Assembly: GCA_021292105.1 (NCBI GenBank)
Contig: CM037862.1
Span: 30,536,169 to 30,600,168 of the forward strand
Direction: 5' to 3'
From: Anadara kagoshimensis
Taxonomy: Eukaryota; Mollusca; Bivalvia; Arcoida; Arcidae
DNA length: 64,000 nt
How positions within the stretch are numbered: position 1 is the stretch's first letter; the number at the start of each line of letters is the position of its first letter. The notes under the pieces were generated by a model, which saw nothing but the letters and a program-made list of their open reading frames with translations, made no database searches and was not told the origin of the DNA. Position numbers and translations under genes: made by a program. Below are positions 13,701 to 28,600 of the stretch, one piece after another.

Positions 13701-16700
13701 ATTTTGAATCCATCATAAAGGGTATCGTATCTTCCGTAATCGGTTTTAGATGCAAACATGATCTGTGTTGTTTTTACACCAAATATTGTATGGAATCTGA
13801 AAATAAATAAATGTATATTCACTACAAAACTTGTTTTAATATTACATTACTAGACGGCAGGCTCGGACCAGAGTTTCAGAAATCCAAATACTTTAAGGAA
13901 AGGGAAAAATAAAAATTTCTTTTACCAAATGCAGGCTACACAATAGTTTAAGCATGGCTTAGATTTTGGAGGAATTTTAAACTTAAACAAATTTGATTAA
14001 CGATTTAATTTGATTAAACAACCAATAACCAAAGTGCAAAGTTGTCAAATGTAACCTTAAGCTGTTAAATTAGATAATAAAATGATAATTATTAATAAAC
14101 TGGTTTTATTTTGCAAAATTAATGATATAAGAAGATCAAGATAAAAACTACAGTTTTATTATAATATATCAACATAAAGATGACTCGTGTGACAAAAAGT
14201 AGAGAAATGTACATTGCTCAGATTTTGTAGTATACTTGTAATTAATAAGTCCATTTTGTAGTATACTTGTAAATTATAAGTCCATTTTGTAGTATACTTG
14301 TAATTAATAAGTCCATTTTGTAGTATACTTGTAATTAATAAGTCCATTTTGTAGTATACTTGTAATTAATAAGTCCATTTTGTAGTATACTTGTAATTAA
14401 TAAGTCCATTTTGTAGTATACTTGTAATTAATAAGTCCATTTTGTAATATACTTGTAATTAATAAGTCCATTTTGTAATATACTTGTAATTAATAAATCC
14501 ATTTTGTAGTATACTTGTAATTAATAAGTCCATTTGTAGTATACTTGTAATTAATAAGTCCATTTTGTAGTATACTTGTAATTAATAAGTCCATTTGTAG
14601 TATACTTGTAATTAATAAGTCCATTTTGTAGTATATTGTAATTAATAAGTCCATTTTGTAATATACTTGTAATTAATAAGTCCATTTTGTAGTATACTTG
14701 TAATTAATAAGTCCATTTTGTAGTAAAATAAATGATACAAAATACCTATGTTGCATGGAGTAATCATTTTGAAAAGGCATGGTAATATTGTTTAAAATAC
14801 AATACGACAACTTCAGAGAATTAAAATTAAATTACGATAGTGACAACTCATTACACTAAATTTTATTCTTAAAACTTTAAACTTCTTAAAAGAAGATTTT
14901 ATCTTTCTGTTTCCTTTGTTTTAATTCATATTAAAACTTCATTCCAATAGGATATAAACCATCATAGTATAAAACATAATTATTTGATATGCACTCCAAA
15001 AAGTGGTAAACTAAACAATCATGATTAATTTTGTTAATGAAGAATTTTCATTTTTCGGAGTTGACAGCTATACGGAAAATATAGTAAATATATACAAATT
15101 AGGCTGCTATATAACCATATTGTTAACACTTGCGTAACATGTAGTTCGCAGGTTTTGTAAGGAAACACAGTGGATAAATTACATCGATCATAATATATAA
15201 TATATGTGTATATATTTGTTTCTTTACCGAATAAAATTGATAATATTGTTTGATTCTTGTTCCAAAAATTAGCAGGTTTTTTGGCCATCAAAATCCTCAT
15301 AGCTTTATTGGAAGGAGCAAAAAATGTAAAATTGTCTTGCAATGATAAAAGCATATTGTCCTCTTTTGGTATTAACTATAAAAGAAAAATGATAAATGAG
15401 AATATCAAACAATAAATAAATTTAAATGATATTGATTATGCAAGCAATTTAGAAAATTCCTGTAAATGTTTGAAAACCAAGAACTAAAAAGTATTTAGTT
15501 CTTTTTTGTATTCTCCACATTAAAGATACGTCAAATTCTTTATTCTTCACATTTGGACTTGTACTTCAATTACGACAACCAAGAAAGCCTAAGTTAAAGC
15601 TTTATGAAAAACGTGTCGACTCTGTTACTTTCCTTTTATATGCAGCAATATACTACTTCTCCTGCTTTTAGTGTATTTGTTTCACATTTAATACGCTATT
15701 ATGGTATTTTCCCACTTCGGAGTAGAGTGGAGTAATGGAGTTTTAGGTCCAAGTCAAAGTTCTCACTTATAGTGAGTCGATCAAATCATGGATGAAAAAA
15801 CTGGAGTACCCAGAAAAATCACCAACCTTCGGCAAGCAAACTGACAACTTTCTCACACTAGGGCGTATTCCAATTCGAACATAGGCGTCGAGAGGCATCA
15901 ATTTAAACCAATTGGCAACCAAGGCCCCTGATTTTACTGTAAGACTGTTATGCAACAAAGCAAACTGCTTACAAAAATTTCAGAGAGCTATTACAAGCCT
16001 TGGTTTATCAAGGTCCTTAAAATGTTCTATGGTCTTCATCACAATATTGTTGATAAGCATGACGTATTTGTATCAAGAATAACCCTGGATATATTTGACG
16101 CCCGATAGTTCAAGTTTCTTTCATCCTCATTATTATTACACAAAAAGTTGGTGTAGCTATCTAAACAAGTGCTTTATTAGATATTATAATTTTCAACGAG
16201 GCTCAATTTTTCGATTTCAGTGAACAGTTTGAACCCCGAATTTACGACCACGACTAATTATTAACAATAAGTATAAAGACGATATGATAACTAACAGGCA
16301 TGTAACTTTAAGAAGGAGGTGAAGAGGCGTGGTGTTTAATTAAATGGTGCAATAATTTGGTTTTTTTTCATTGGGAACTGGTCGAACGATAGTTTTCTAG
16401 CCGTAATTTTCATCATTAATTGACCTGTCTCATTTAAATTCCAACCCGATAATAAATATTGTTATATTTTAACAATGTATGAACTTACTTTGCTTATAAT
16501 TATTTATTAATAAATTGTTTGTTTTCAAAAAATATATCTTCTTCTGACATAATGCAGTATCAATAAGAACCGCCACTGTTACTCTCATAAACACCTGATT
16601 GGGTTAATGTAGAATTGTCGATGATTTCAAGGAAATAAACGATTCTGCATTAAGGGGCCATGAAACGCATTCTGATTAATGCATATCTGCATTAATTACC

Positions 16701-19700
16701 GGTTTATAATACAATATACCAACATAACAAGTAAATATACCGAAATCCGGTGTCATATAGGATATACGGTTAATTCTAATTGATGTACCAACTGGATTTA
16801 TTTAACTCCTACCCGAGAATTATTTAGTCATCAGCGTCTCCGTCACGGTCAACTGCTTTTTTTAATCCCTAATTATTTCTCACCCTACAGGTGCCGATAC
16901 ACTAACAGATTGCGATATGAATCTGGCATCCTACCTGTTATCAAGGCTCGGACAAATTAGTTTTGGTACTTCCATGAAACAACAAATTTACAATCATGAT
17001 ATAAAATGATTATTTTACAGATTCCACGAAAATAAAACCATCCTCATCTACAAGTAATACAGAAACGCTTCAAGAGGAAGCAGTACGCAAAAAAATATTG
17101 TTAACAATCAATAACAATGTATAATGTGAACTTTAAACTTTAAAGAAAAAATCATGAAATAATATTGTGGTAAGATATAACATTAACAGTGATTTTTTCG
17201 TGAGGATTTTTTTCTAAAAGGATTAGATTCCTCAGTGTTTTCATTCCTTTGTATCAATACATTAGTACAGTTAAACTCGCTTATGTAAATACTCCAACGG
17301 AAAAGCTGTAATAGTGATATATATTTTTTCTTCATTTACCGGAAATATTTTACCAGGAAGGAATTAGCATGTACATATACTTGTATGTGAAAAAAGTCAA
17401 ATTTGAAACATATTGGTAAACACATGCTACTGTATAAGATAAGTGATAAATACCTATTTCAAGCAAACATTAGAAATACATTTTTTAGAAAATAGGTTAG
17501 TATGTTGATGGACTATTATGTTTGTGTTTTGTTTCTGGTACACGTGGAATCAAAACAATACCTACTCCTAGAAATCCTGAAACCATGGATAGATCAGAAA
17601 ATTTGTCAACGAGTTTTCCTATAGCCGCATAACAAGTATAACCATCACCTCCATATTCTTCACCACACGTACATTTGTTTGTACCAGGTCCGGTTGGTGT
17701 ACATTCTGCCTAGCACATTTAATGACAAGTATATAAAAATTATAGAATAATTTTGTTTTTTACTGAAAACTGGACAAGAAACCAATTCTATCTCGAACCA
17801 AAAAGTCAACTCCACAACATCATACGATATCTGCAATTAAACTAATGGCAAAGACATTCCTGACATACACTAGATAAATCAATTGCTTATATTAAGGTTT
17901 TGAACTTTTTTTCATCGACTAAATTAAATATTTAATTAAATGCAGTATGTAATACCAGCTTATGGTATATTTGTTTCCAAACGCTACGATAGAGCTTGTA
18001 CCCACTACCGGAACTTTATACGACGAAGGAAGCTGCTTAAAAATTGTTGAAGCAAGGGCATTGCAGACATATGCTTATCAAAGCCTTAAAAAAGTTTTAT
18101 GACTGCATCACAATATTGTTGATAAGATTAATGTCTCCATATCCAAAATTAATCTGGATATATTTGACGTTTCATGTGCCTTTCATTTCCAATTACTAAC
18201 CGTTTTGGAGCACCTGAACTCACGTCCCTTGTTGAAATTTAATCTAATTTGTGAGTTTAAAAGTTTTTACTTTGCTTTGGGATTTTTGTTTGAACATGTT
18301 TGTTATTTATTTAAATAAATGTATAAGTTAGAGGAGTGTAAAGGTTATTTATTAATGGAATAAGCAACTAAATTTACAATGATTAATGCCTCTTGTACAC
18401 AAAGTTACAGAAAAATATTGGAGTCTGAGCAAAGGTATAACATTATATATTGTAACTAAAAGTACCTCATGAAAACAGATAACTTCTAGACATAAAAAAT
18501 AACGGATGGATGCAGATAACAAGCAAATGGTGCATGTGATATCTGCACACAAAAACACATTAGCACATACATTTTATCATCAACATTAAAAAATATATTA
18601 ATATTAGGATATTATAATATTTAAAAAAAATTAACTAACCACTGGATCACAATCTCCATTATTTACAGAACACATATTAGTTGGTACACAGTACGTCCCA
18701 TTACCATGGTAACCATCAATGCAGGTGCACAATGACTGTAAGTTAAAAGGATAATCCATAACAGTGTTTAGTGTTTAAATTTCGCAGTGTTTCATTAAAC
18801 AAAGAGGTCTGGCTTAAACAAGAAGAACTTTCGAAAGATTTATCGCAAGTACCGCAAGAACACGAAATTTCATCTTTCGTCAAGTTAGAATCGTAAGGTT
18901 GATTATGAGTGATGATACGTAACGATAAACCATTTGAAGATCTTCTTTATGCTTATTTTAAATAAATAAAACCAATAAAACTGAGCTATTCAACATTGTT
19001 TGATTTTATTTTCGCTCGACTAATGGCTCAATTGTAGGTAGTTTTGAGCAATAATAGCATGGTTATTAATGTTCTTTTGCTATAAGGATTGTACTTTACA
19101 TGTATATTTTGATATTGCCATGATGACTTACATCTGATGGAACTGTACTGGTTCGGCACACTGCATTACTTCCACAATCTCTATGTCTATTACAATTTGT
19201 TCCAGGGAAACAATATTCACCATTACCTACCCATCCCTTTTCACATTTACAATAATGTTGTCCCGGGTTAGTCACCACACATTTGGCCTACAATTGAAAC
19301 AAATTGCACTAAAAATAGTTTATATCTACAAAACGCTTTATTCCCCGAATATGCAAAATTGATCACCTATTTGTGATATAGGTCCAGAATTAGGCCAAAG
19401 TACAAGATAACAAACAGAAACTACGTGTGACCATATATTTAAAATCACTAGAAACTAAATAAATCTGAAGCTAGATAAAATATGAAAATCATCAAAAACT
19501 TAATTAGGTCAAATATATATCGGTCCTTTTGAATATTTTTAAACCCCTTGAACAGAACTAGGTTTCACACTTTTGTTCCAGAGGCACTGCTGATGAGGAA
19601 TTGTATTCCAAAATGGCCGTCTGGAGTTGATAAAAGAAATACTCGTATAATATGTAATTATCAATAATTTGAAAACAAGGCGAAATAACGCAGGTTATAA

Positions 19701-22658
19701 AGAGGAGATATATGCGTATTCAGTTTCAAGTTTCCAATAGATGGACAACGTACTTTCACTTACTTGTTCATTAGATATAACAAGTATTTTATACGTATTT
19801 CTCGTTGTTATTCAAAACGTTAATGAAATGTATGGAATATCCTAAAGCATTTTACTAGCCTGTTGATGGCATCCTCCTCTGTCAGAACTGTTACAAGGAT
19901 CGATAGGGAAGCATGCCTCTCCAATTTTCTCATATCCCGCTTGGCATACACATCTTCAAAATATACAAGACAAATGTCTATAGTAAATACAAGTATTTAA
20001 AAGGAAAAGGAAAACGTTATAGCTATTCTCAGTTTATGAGACAAACAACCATGATATCAAAATTATCTACGGAAATCGTTGATAGAGCAAGAGAAAAAAA
20101 TTAGACATGGATTAGTGTTCGTTTTTTTTTTATTTTAGACCATTGTTCAAAGTTCAAAAGTATTTCCTACAAAATACAGTTTATGTTGTAGTTTTACCAC
20201 TTAGTAAATCACACTACCAATCAATCAAATAATACCATCGCCTACAATTAATGACAACTAGCGTGAAAAATTAAGATTAAAACATATCATTGATTCCTTT
20301 TAAGTGATAGTTTTGGTATAAGTGAAAATTGTATTTTGTGATTATTTTCTCGCCATTATCAACTAGTATGTGCATATACGAGCGTAGATAATACTTACAG
20401 GTATTTAGAATATACGGCGTTATACTTACTGATAAATGTCGTCATCGGCCTCTTCGCTAACTTTTAGGCAATTAGAATGAGCAGGACATGATAAAATGTT
20501 CCCATTTGGACACTGTGATAAGTTTACATCACAGTCTGGACCAGTGTAATGTACTAGATGACCATTCAATGAGCCAGATCTACACGTATTTTTACGACAT
20601 CTTCCGCTCCCTTCAATACCATTATCGCAAATTCCGTACTTGCATGTACAAGCTTAAAATGAAAATGAATTCAGTGGTAAGGCAGTTGCAAACTATTTCC
20701 GAAATATTATATATGTTTATTGAGCCAGCCATCTCAAAGATTCCAACCAAGCACAAATCTGTTAACAAGGAAACTTAGAGCAACTTTAGTGGTGTTAAGT
20801 CTTTAGCAAAGGGTCGATTTATAGTCATTTTTGTTCAAAAAATCAAAGTAATACCGCAGCATACGTTCTGCTTTTACTCACGTGTAGAACAATTTGGGCC
20901 AAACATATTTGAGTCTTCACAATCTGCACAGGTAGGTCCCGTGAAACTCCTATTGCATTTGCACATGCCGTCCCCATTTAAACCATCAAAACACTATGGG
21001 AAAATAAATAAGAAAAATGACAATTTGATATACAAAATGTAATATAATATATGGCTTTTGCTATTTCAGACATCCGTTATGTTTACAAAGAAACTGCAAA
21101 CAAATGTGTTTACCAGTCATGACAAGCAACATAAGAAACTTTTGACATAGAATCAGTTATGAAATTGCCTTACGTCTTTATGTAGGCATGACAAGAGGTA
21201 AACAGGTATAATTGTATTTTGAGGAAAGAGATATCAGATATGTATTAGTAAACACATAATTTCATTGGAGAAATAAAATTAAAACTATTAACTATGTTAA
21301 GGCAAGAAACAACTCGTAAATAGTTAAATTGATTTAGTAATACCGACCTGTCCATTTCCGTTACATGGATTTTTGAAACCACCCCTGCATGGTTGACAAT
21401 CAGAACCATAAAACCCACTACAACATGTGGACCTACAAACAAGAAATACATATACACATTATGCGCCAAGTAATTACCAATTTTATTGTGACCTGTGGTT
21501 TCCTTCATATGAAACATAAAGAAAGTCAACCACCTTGGCAAAACAAACGATATATCCGTAATTGTTCAGTTTTAATGACGTACTTATCCTGTGATGCCAT
21601 GTTATGTGTCGCGCACAATAGTTGTGGAGTAGATATAATACATAAAATCATTTATTTCAATAAAGGTAATCCCAACATCCATATTGTTTCAATAAAAATA
21701 AATAATAACTGTATTTTGATTGACTTCGTGTTAATTCGCACTGAGTTATACTTGTTAGGCATGTGAATGACGAACCGTGTATTTTTCCCAGCTATATAAC
21801 GGTAAAATGTTGCTGTTTTCTAAATATAACGTAAAACTGTTTACTACTTGTATAAAATAGTTGTGTTGATATTGTCGTATATCATTCTTTGAATCTTATA
21901 TGAAACCTTCAAAAAGTGCTATATGACAGAATGACCATGATGCAAAACCCGACCATGCGTTTTGACAATATATGCATAACAATTTAATCATTGGTGTGTT
22001 AGTGGTGGTAACGCCACAGGGTAGTGAAACGCGTCTAGTATGGCAGAGATCAAACGTCTCTAGATCTCTGTTGTCGCTGGCTAGCCTATTGTAGGCGAGA
22101 GTCGAGTGCGAAAATCTTTCCCTGCCCGTACATAACCTCTACACTACCAAGACTCCTTCAATGCCTCCTCGTGGCAATACACGGTAACTTGGGTCTATTA
22201 CTCAAGGCTGAATTGGATGGGATCACGGAGTAGCAAGAGGTGAAGAGTGCAGGTCCACCGGCGCTTGGAACACGCCCTGGCTCTCACCAACCTTGCCCCA
22301 CCTATGGGTTAAATAGCTGGTCAGACAGGGGTCACACCCTTGATAGGGAACCTGTCTAGGAGAGACAACTCTACACAAACCGGGTAGATCCAGACTCGTC
22401 AGCATTGGAAGGCAACCGATCTATAGGATGGGAATCTAGACCAAAAATCTCCTGGTCCTCCTGGTAGGGGGTTGAGCGTGCGGCTAAAAACCCCATCTCG
22501 GAAAAACAACTTTATTACAGAAATCACTCTTGACCTTATGCTCCACATGGAGCGAAGAGGATAGGTAGGTAGGCATTTAATCATTGAGTTGCAATTTCTT
22601 TCAGATTTACTCATCTTGTACAATAACTTGAGATGTTATAAAGAAAAAAGTGTTTATA

Positions 22659-22696
<38 letters not shown>

Positions 22697-25600
22697 GTTT
22701 GCAAAGTACTAATTAAAAATTGTTTTTGTACATGTCCGTAACAGAGAAATGTCCAATCTTAATTAAATAGTATTAACCAGCTCGACCAGTTATTTTCATA
22801 TTCTTGAATCCGACCGTTCTTGTGTAAATTATATTTTTCGCACGCAAATTTAAAAGCTACGAAATGTTTTAGAGACACCATATTTGGTCTTTTATTTTGC
22901 ATTTTTATTGTGTTAATATGACAATTAGCATTATAAAACAACAATTTAAAATCTATTTTTTTATTTTGCATTATGTTACCAAAACGAATAGTGTTTTTGT
23001 CTAACTCGATTGGAATATGTGATTTACTTGCTAGCCAACTTTTAAGATTTCCCCATTAAACTTGAATAAACGTACAATCAAACAGTATATGTTTAATAGT
23101 TTCTCTATAAATACCACAAAAAGTACATCGGTAGTAATCACATGTACCGATGTTATTTAAAACAGAATTTGTAAGAGAGTTTTTGACAGCATTTAAACGG
23201 TATTTTGTTGAGGATACGATTGCTATATTGTTTTAGAGAGACAAACTCCCTCATCAACCCATTTTACCTGTGAAGTAGGCAAATTAAAGGATTTGTTTGT
23301 AACTGATTGTTTGGCAACCTTTAACGAACGCATTTCAGTAAAATATTCGTGTTGTATGAAACAAATGGTTTCTCTGTTTTTTGAGTTATCATATCATTTT
23401 CATTTGATATATAACTTCTCATAGAAGTGACTAAACTAGCGTACTCTATAAAATAAGTTTTAATTCTATAACTTCTCTGAAAGTTCTCGAAATCTAAAAA
23501 AAATTCCTGTATTGTCTAACAGATCATTAATAAAAAATAAACCATTTGGAGTGATATGATTCATAATACATTTATTTTCCCGCTTTTGTAATATGAGGAT
23601 TATACCAAAGGCATTTTGTCTGTATATTTTGAATTTCTATATTTTCGATTTGTTTTTGAACCATTTCTCAACTCTAAAATACATTTTTCCAAAATGCGTT
23701 AGTTACTTGTTATTTTCAGTAAATGTTGATATTAGTCCCGCTAAAAATTGTTATATTTTTAATATCAAATTGAAATTCAGATTGAAGACGTATCATTAAA
23801 ATAACTCTTCTAACCCAAGTAGATTTGAGAGCAATTAAAAAATTGAAAATTTCAGTTCAATCCACCATCTGCGTATTTTCTCTAATACTGTTCGTTTTAT
23901 TTCATCTGGTTTATTATCCTATATAAATTTGTAAAACATTTTGATTTCATTTAAGTTCTTTCAGATAGATTTGGGAGTGACAAAAATAAATGTGTCATTT
24001 GTGAATTCAATAATTTTTTACCACATTTATTCTCTCCATGAATGTTAGGTGCTTTTTAGACCAATGCTTAACAAGTGATTTGATTTTTTACTCTTTGATC
24101 ATAGTTTAATTGTGGTATTTTATCTAAATCAACCGAAACATTTATTCCGAACATTGTGAAATTACTATCCCCCATTCTAGTTTCCATTTGTCGTGATGAA
24201 ACACGAATCTTTTGTATCCAAATAACCTTTGTTTTTAAAATATTCATATTAAGACCGGACATTCTAACAAATAAATCTAATACAGCCAGCCAGTGCACTG
24301 TCAAGAGATTCGGGGGACCTATCTAAAATAAGACTTTTTCAGCTCTTTCCTGATGGCATTAAATCACCGTTGGTCTAAGAGCAACAACACTATAAGAGGC
24401 ATTTACTTTAAAAAAATTGAGATAGATCTAAACCCGGATATACGTAAGGCTGGTCACTTATTCATGTTATTGTCATGCCCTCGTATACATCAAAATGAAC
24501 ATTGTACATGAACATTAATATCTACAAATATTATATTAAACATGCATATTAAAAACGTTTAAAGTTTAAAACTTTTATAGTTTCAAATTTATAGTTTCCC
24601 TGATAATTAACCATTTCAACATTCTTTCGGATCTATGAAAAATAGTCAAGTTAAATTTAAGCCATTAAACTATTTTTAAAGAACAAAATTCAAAACATGT
24701 AACTCATTTTTCGTCCAAAGTTATCAAAATGAACAAACACTAGGCTTTAGACACTAGAGAAGTTAAATATCACATCAGATTTATTTCTCCAATCGTAATT
24801 TTGTTTCGGAGAAGAAGATTGTTTAAGGCTTTTGCACCCTTATGTCACACTGACCTAGTCATGTCAAGGCCACGAACAAATCTGAGTTGCACCGGCAAAT
24901 GCATACGATACTTCTGAACAAGTGTATTTGAAAGCTTTTAAGTAGTTTCAGGAAAAAGTCGGCGAAAGGTGTTGACGATGCACACACACATGCGAAGCGC
25001 TGCGCTATGCCATAACCTCACATGACCTTTGATCAGGTGAGTTGAAACGAGAAAGAATATAATAAACAATGTTAATTTATCTACCACTGTCAGTTAGGTT
25101 ATAATTTATGGTACTAAATATTCTAGATGAACTGAGTAAGTACAACACAACTTACATTCTGTACGATTACATATTCTGGAACAGCCATTGATCTTTATAT
25201 ACCTTCTTCCACTGGCATCTTCTATTTCATAGTTAAATACACACTCAGTTGATATTTCATCCTACAAATAACAATATAACAAACAATCTAGACAAGTCTG
25301 TATTGGCAGACAATAATAACCCCACCGTTAATAACCACTCTGGGGGAAGGAGGGGATAAAGGGTCAGCCTGGGTGAGGGGTAGTTACATTGGGAGAGGAA
25401 ATGAATATAAGCTACAAGTACAAGCTTCAGTAACACACACTCAAAAAGTTGAATAAAGGAATATAACTTTAGAATAAGGGAGGGATAGTGTACAAAGTAG
25501 GGTAAACTAAATGTGGTCAGGTAAATATGTTCTGGTAGAAACTGTTAAACAAGTTCAATGTACAAGAACAAGCAATGGAAAAAGTCTAAGATAGACTCCA

Positions 25601-28600
25601 GGTATCCATTTTGTTTTTTTTTCATTTAAAAGAAATGTACACAACATCCTCTAATCATAAGTAAAAACACCTTCATAGTTTCAAAACAATAGCTTCAAAA
25701 CTGTAGACGGAGTTCGATGCACAAGTAATGTGTAAAATATAAAAAAACCAAGATCGCTACCAGGCGACTATTTGTTGTTATTTTTCAATCTAGAAATCCC
25801 ATACGCAGTATCTTCTAGTAATAAGTAACACACCTGCAAAGATTCAAAACATTTACTCCAAAACTGTAGAAGGAGTTGGATGCACAATTGATATGTCAAA
25901 AATGGCAACAAGGCAACATTTTTTTCAATCTTGAAAAATTGTACACAACATCCTCAAATGATAAGTTACACACGTGTAAAGCTTCAAAGCATTTACTCAA
26001 GAACTGTAAAAGTAGTTTGATGTACGAGGAATGTGTATTGTAAAAATCTAAGACGGCCCAAAGCAGCCATTCTGTTGTTTTTTCTATCTCGAAAAAATGT
26101 TCAAAGCATCCTCAAGTCCTAAGTCACTCGCAAAGTTTCAAATCATTTGCACACACACACTGTGAAAGTATTTCAATGCACAAGCCAAAGTGTGACTGAA
26201 GAACGGACGAAAACGGGAGAACAAACCTATAGTCCTTTCCGGTAAGGAAACTGAAAATCGTCAATGGTGGCAAAGTATAAAGTCAAAAACTTGATAACAT
26301 TGTGCGTACTGTGTGTCGTGCTCATCACAATTTAAAAACTTAATATACCGTATATTTTAAAATACCAATATATTCATTCAGTTAGTCTATTTTAACATTC
26401 TCTTTTGTCCAAACTTCACCGAAATAGGAAGAAAATAATTGGTGACCGAAAACTTTTACTTGACAGTTTCTTAAAGGAACAAGAACATAAAGCTATAATA
26501 ACTTAAGAACGAAACAAGCAAACACGACAAGACAAACCCAACTTATAACATTGTAATAAGTATATTGGCAAAACATCGACAGATAATTGATCATCAACTT
26601 CCTGACTTTACACTGGATCTCCAAACCATCAAATGTATTTACAACTATAGTTAAACAACATTGACTTGTCACATATTCATTAAGGATAATAATATAGAAG
26701 GGTCGACCCAATACATGGGTAGAGTTAAGATTAGCAGTCAATGGATATACACATTGCCCATGATGAGGGTTCACATCATATAGAAGTTCACAAGTTTACA
26801 CGCGTGATCCCTTTTCTTAAGTCAACTCGCCCATAATGAATATTTAAATTAATAGTCAAGCAGTTAGGTCAATACTGTTTGCCTATCAATACAAGTATAT
26901 GTAGCAAACAAAATTAAATTGAACTGTCCTCTTGACCTTTAATTTTATGATGGACCGGTACATTACGCGTGTTTATGTCGTCTGCATTATGCAAAACGTC
27001 CAGAGTTTATGTATTAACTGCCAATCCTAACGCTACCTATGCATTGAATATATGAATATCCATACTGAAGAGTTGAGCCAAAAAGGTCATTGTTGATCAA
27101 AACTATCACATGAGTTTTGAAATTATATTTGGCAAAACACATTTTGTTGATGCTGCATACATTGTATCTGTATTTTATCATTTTGATATGTAGAGAAATG
27201 ATGAATATATTCAAATGGACACAGTATTTTTTATTCATTCATTTTATGGAGACTCGACAGAGACTAAGCAATCGTGTCTTTGTTTCAATTATTAAATAAA
27301 TAGGTATAAATCTATTAATGTTTGGTTGATCAATGTATGAAATACAAACCGTCGGTACGTCCTCTGGGTATTGACATACAAGTTCGGCGTGACATGGCGA
27401 ACATGAACCCTGAAGATAAATAAGATGAAGTAATCAATCCATGTGCACATTACTCGTGTATTTTATGCTTGTATAAAAAGTGCATGTTTTGTTTGCATTT
27501 ACTTTTTGACATGATCGTCAAATACGTCTCTGCATCCAAAATACTAATAGACATATATACTTCATATACTTCCACGTTTCCACCATTATTATTTTCATTT
27601 CACAGGTGGCAAGTGAAGCTAGCTAGAAAGGATTTATTCAGCCGCCTTCCGGGCACCCGGCCTCACTTTCCAGGTTTTTTTACTTAATTTGTCAGTTTTT
27701 CAAAAAACTTTTTTTAATTTGCATTGAGAATGTGATTTGACCGATATGTTTTGTGATTTGACCGATATGTTTTGTGATTTGACCGATATGTTTTGTGATT
27801 TGACCGATATGTTTCTGTTTTACACACTGAGATTTTTTAAATGACTTTTTCTAATTTCTTAAACTTCAGATGATAAAAAAATCTTAAAATGGGATTTGAA
27901 CGTTATGATTTTACTGTGTTTATACCGCGGTATAACTGAACACAGAGTTCCATGATTATCCATTACTTACCGTGACTTGTGTTTTAATCCGCTGATCACA
28001 AAAGCTTGGCAATATATTACTTAAACTATCAGGAAGTATCACACTTTCGACGTGATAATAAAATCCATTCTGTGCCGGAATATCAGTCTGTGAAATATTT
28101 ACATTTCCATTTAATCGGATCTGTCCCTTAAATTAAAACAAGAGGCCCATGGGCCTGATACGCTCACCTGATAACTAATGGCTAGCTGATAGATTTAAAG
28201 AAAACATAAATACTAAACCCCAATGACTTTTTTCTTTACATCATGATAACCGTTGTATCAATACCTACAACATTCTAGTATACATGCCTATACTAAAAGT
28301 TAATACTTTTCAAGATAATTAACCATTTCAGTATTGTTTCACATCTGTGACCTTGACCATTGAACCCATGACCTTTTTCTATACATCAAAATGATCGTTG
28401 TATCGATACCTACAACATTCTTATATACATGCCTATACAAAAAGTTTATAGTTTTCAAGATAATTAAACATTTCGGTATTGTTTCACATTTGTGACCTTG
28501 ACCTTTAAACCCATAACCTTTTTATATACATCAAAATGATTGTTGTATCAATATCTACAACATTCTAACATACATGCCTATACAAAAAGTTAATAGTTGC

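Noticed and set aside
21245-21541. 98-codon minus-strand frame across E18
   Set aside because: It reads E18 in the wrong frame, losing the CC-GFYG Cys pattern, and runs through splice sites.
22223-22623. Short minus-strand frames in the GC-rich island
   Set aside because: No motif; the island looks like a repeat head on the plus strand, so these are shadows.
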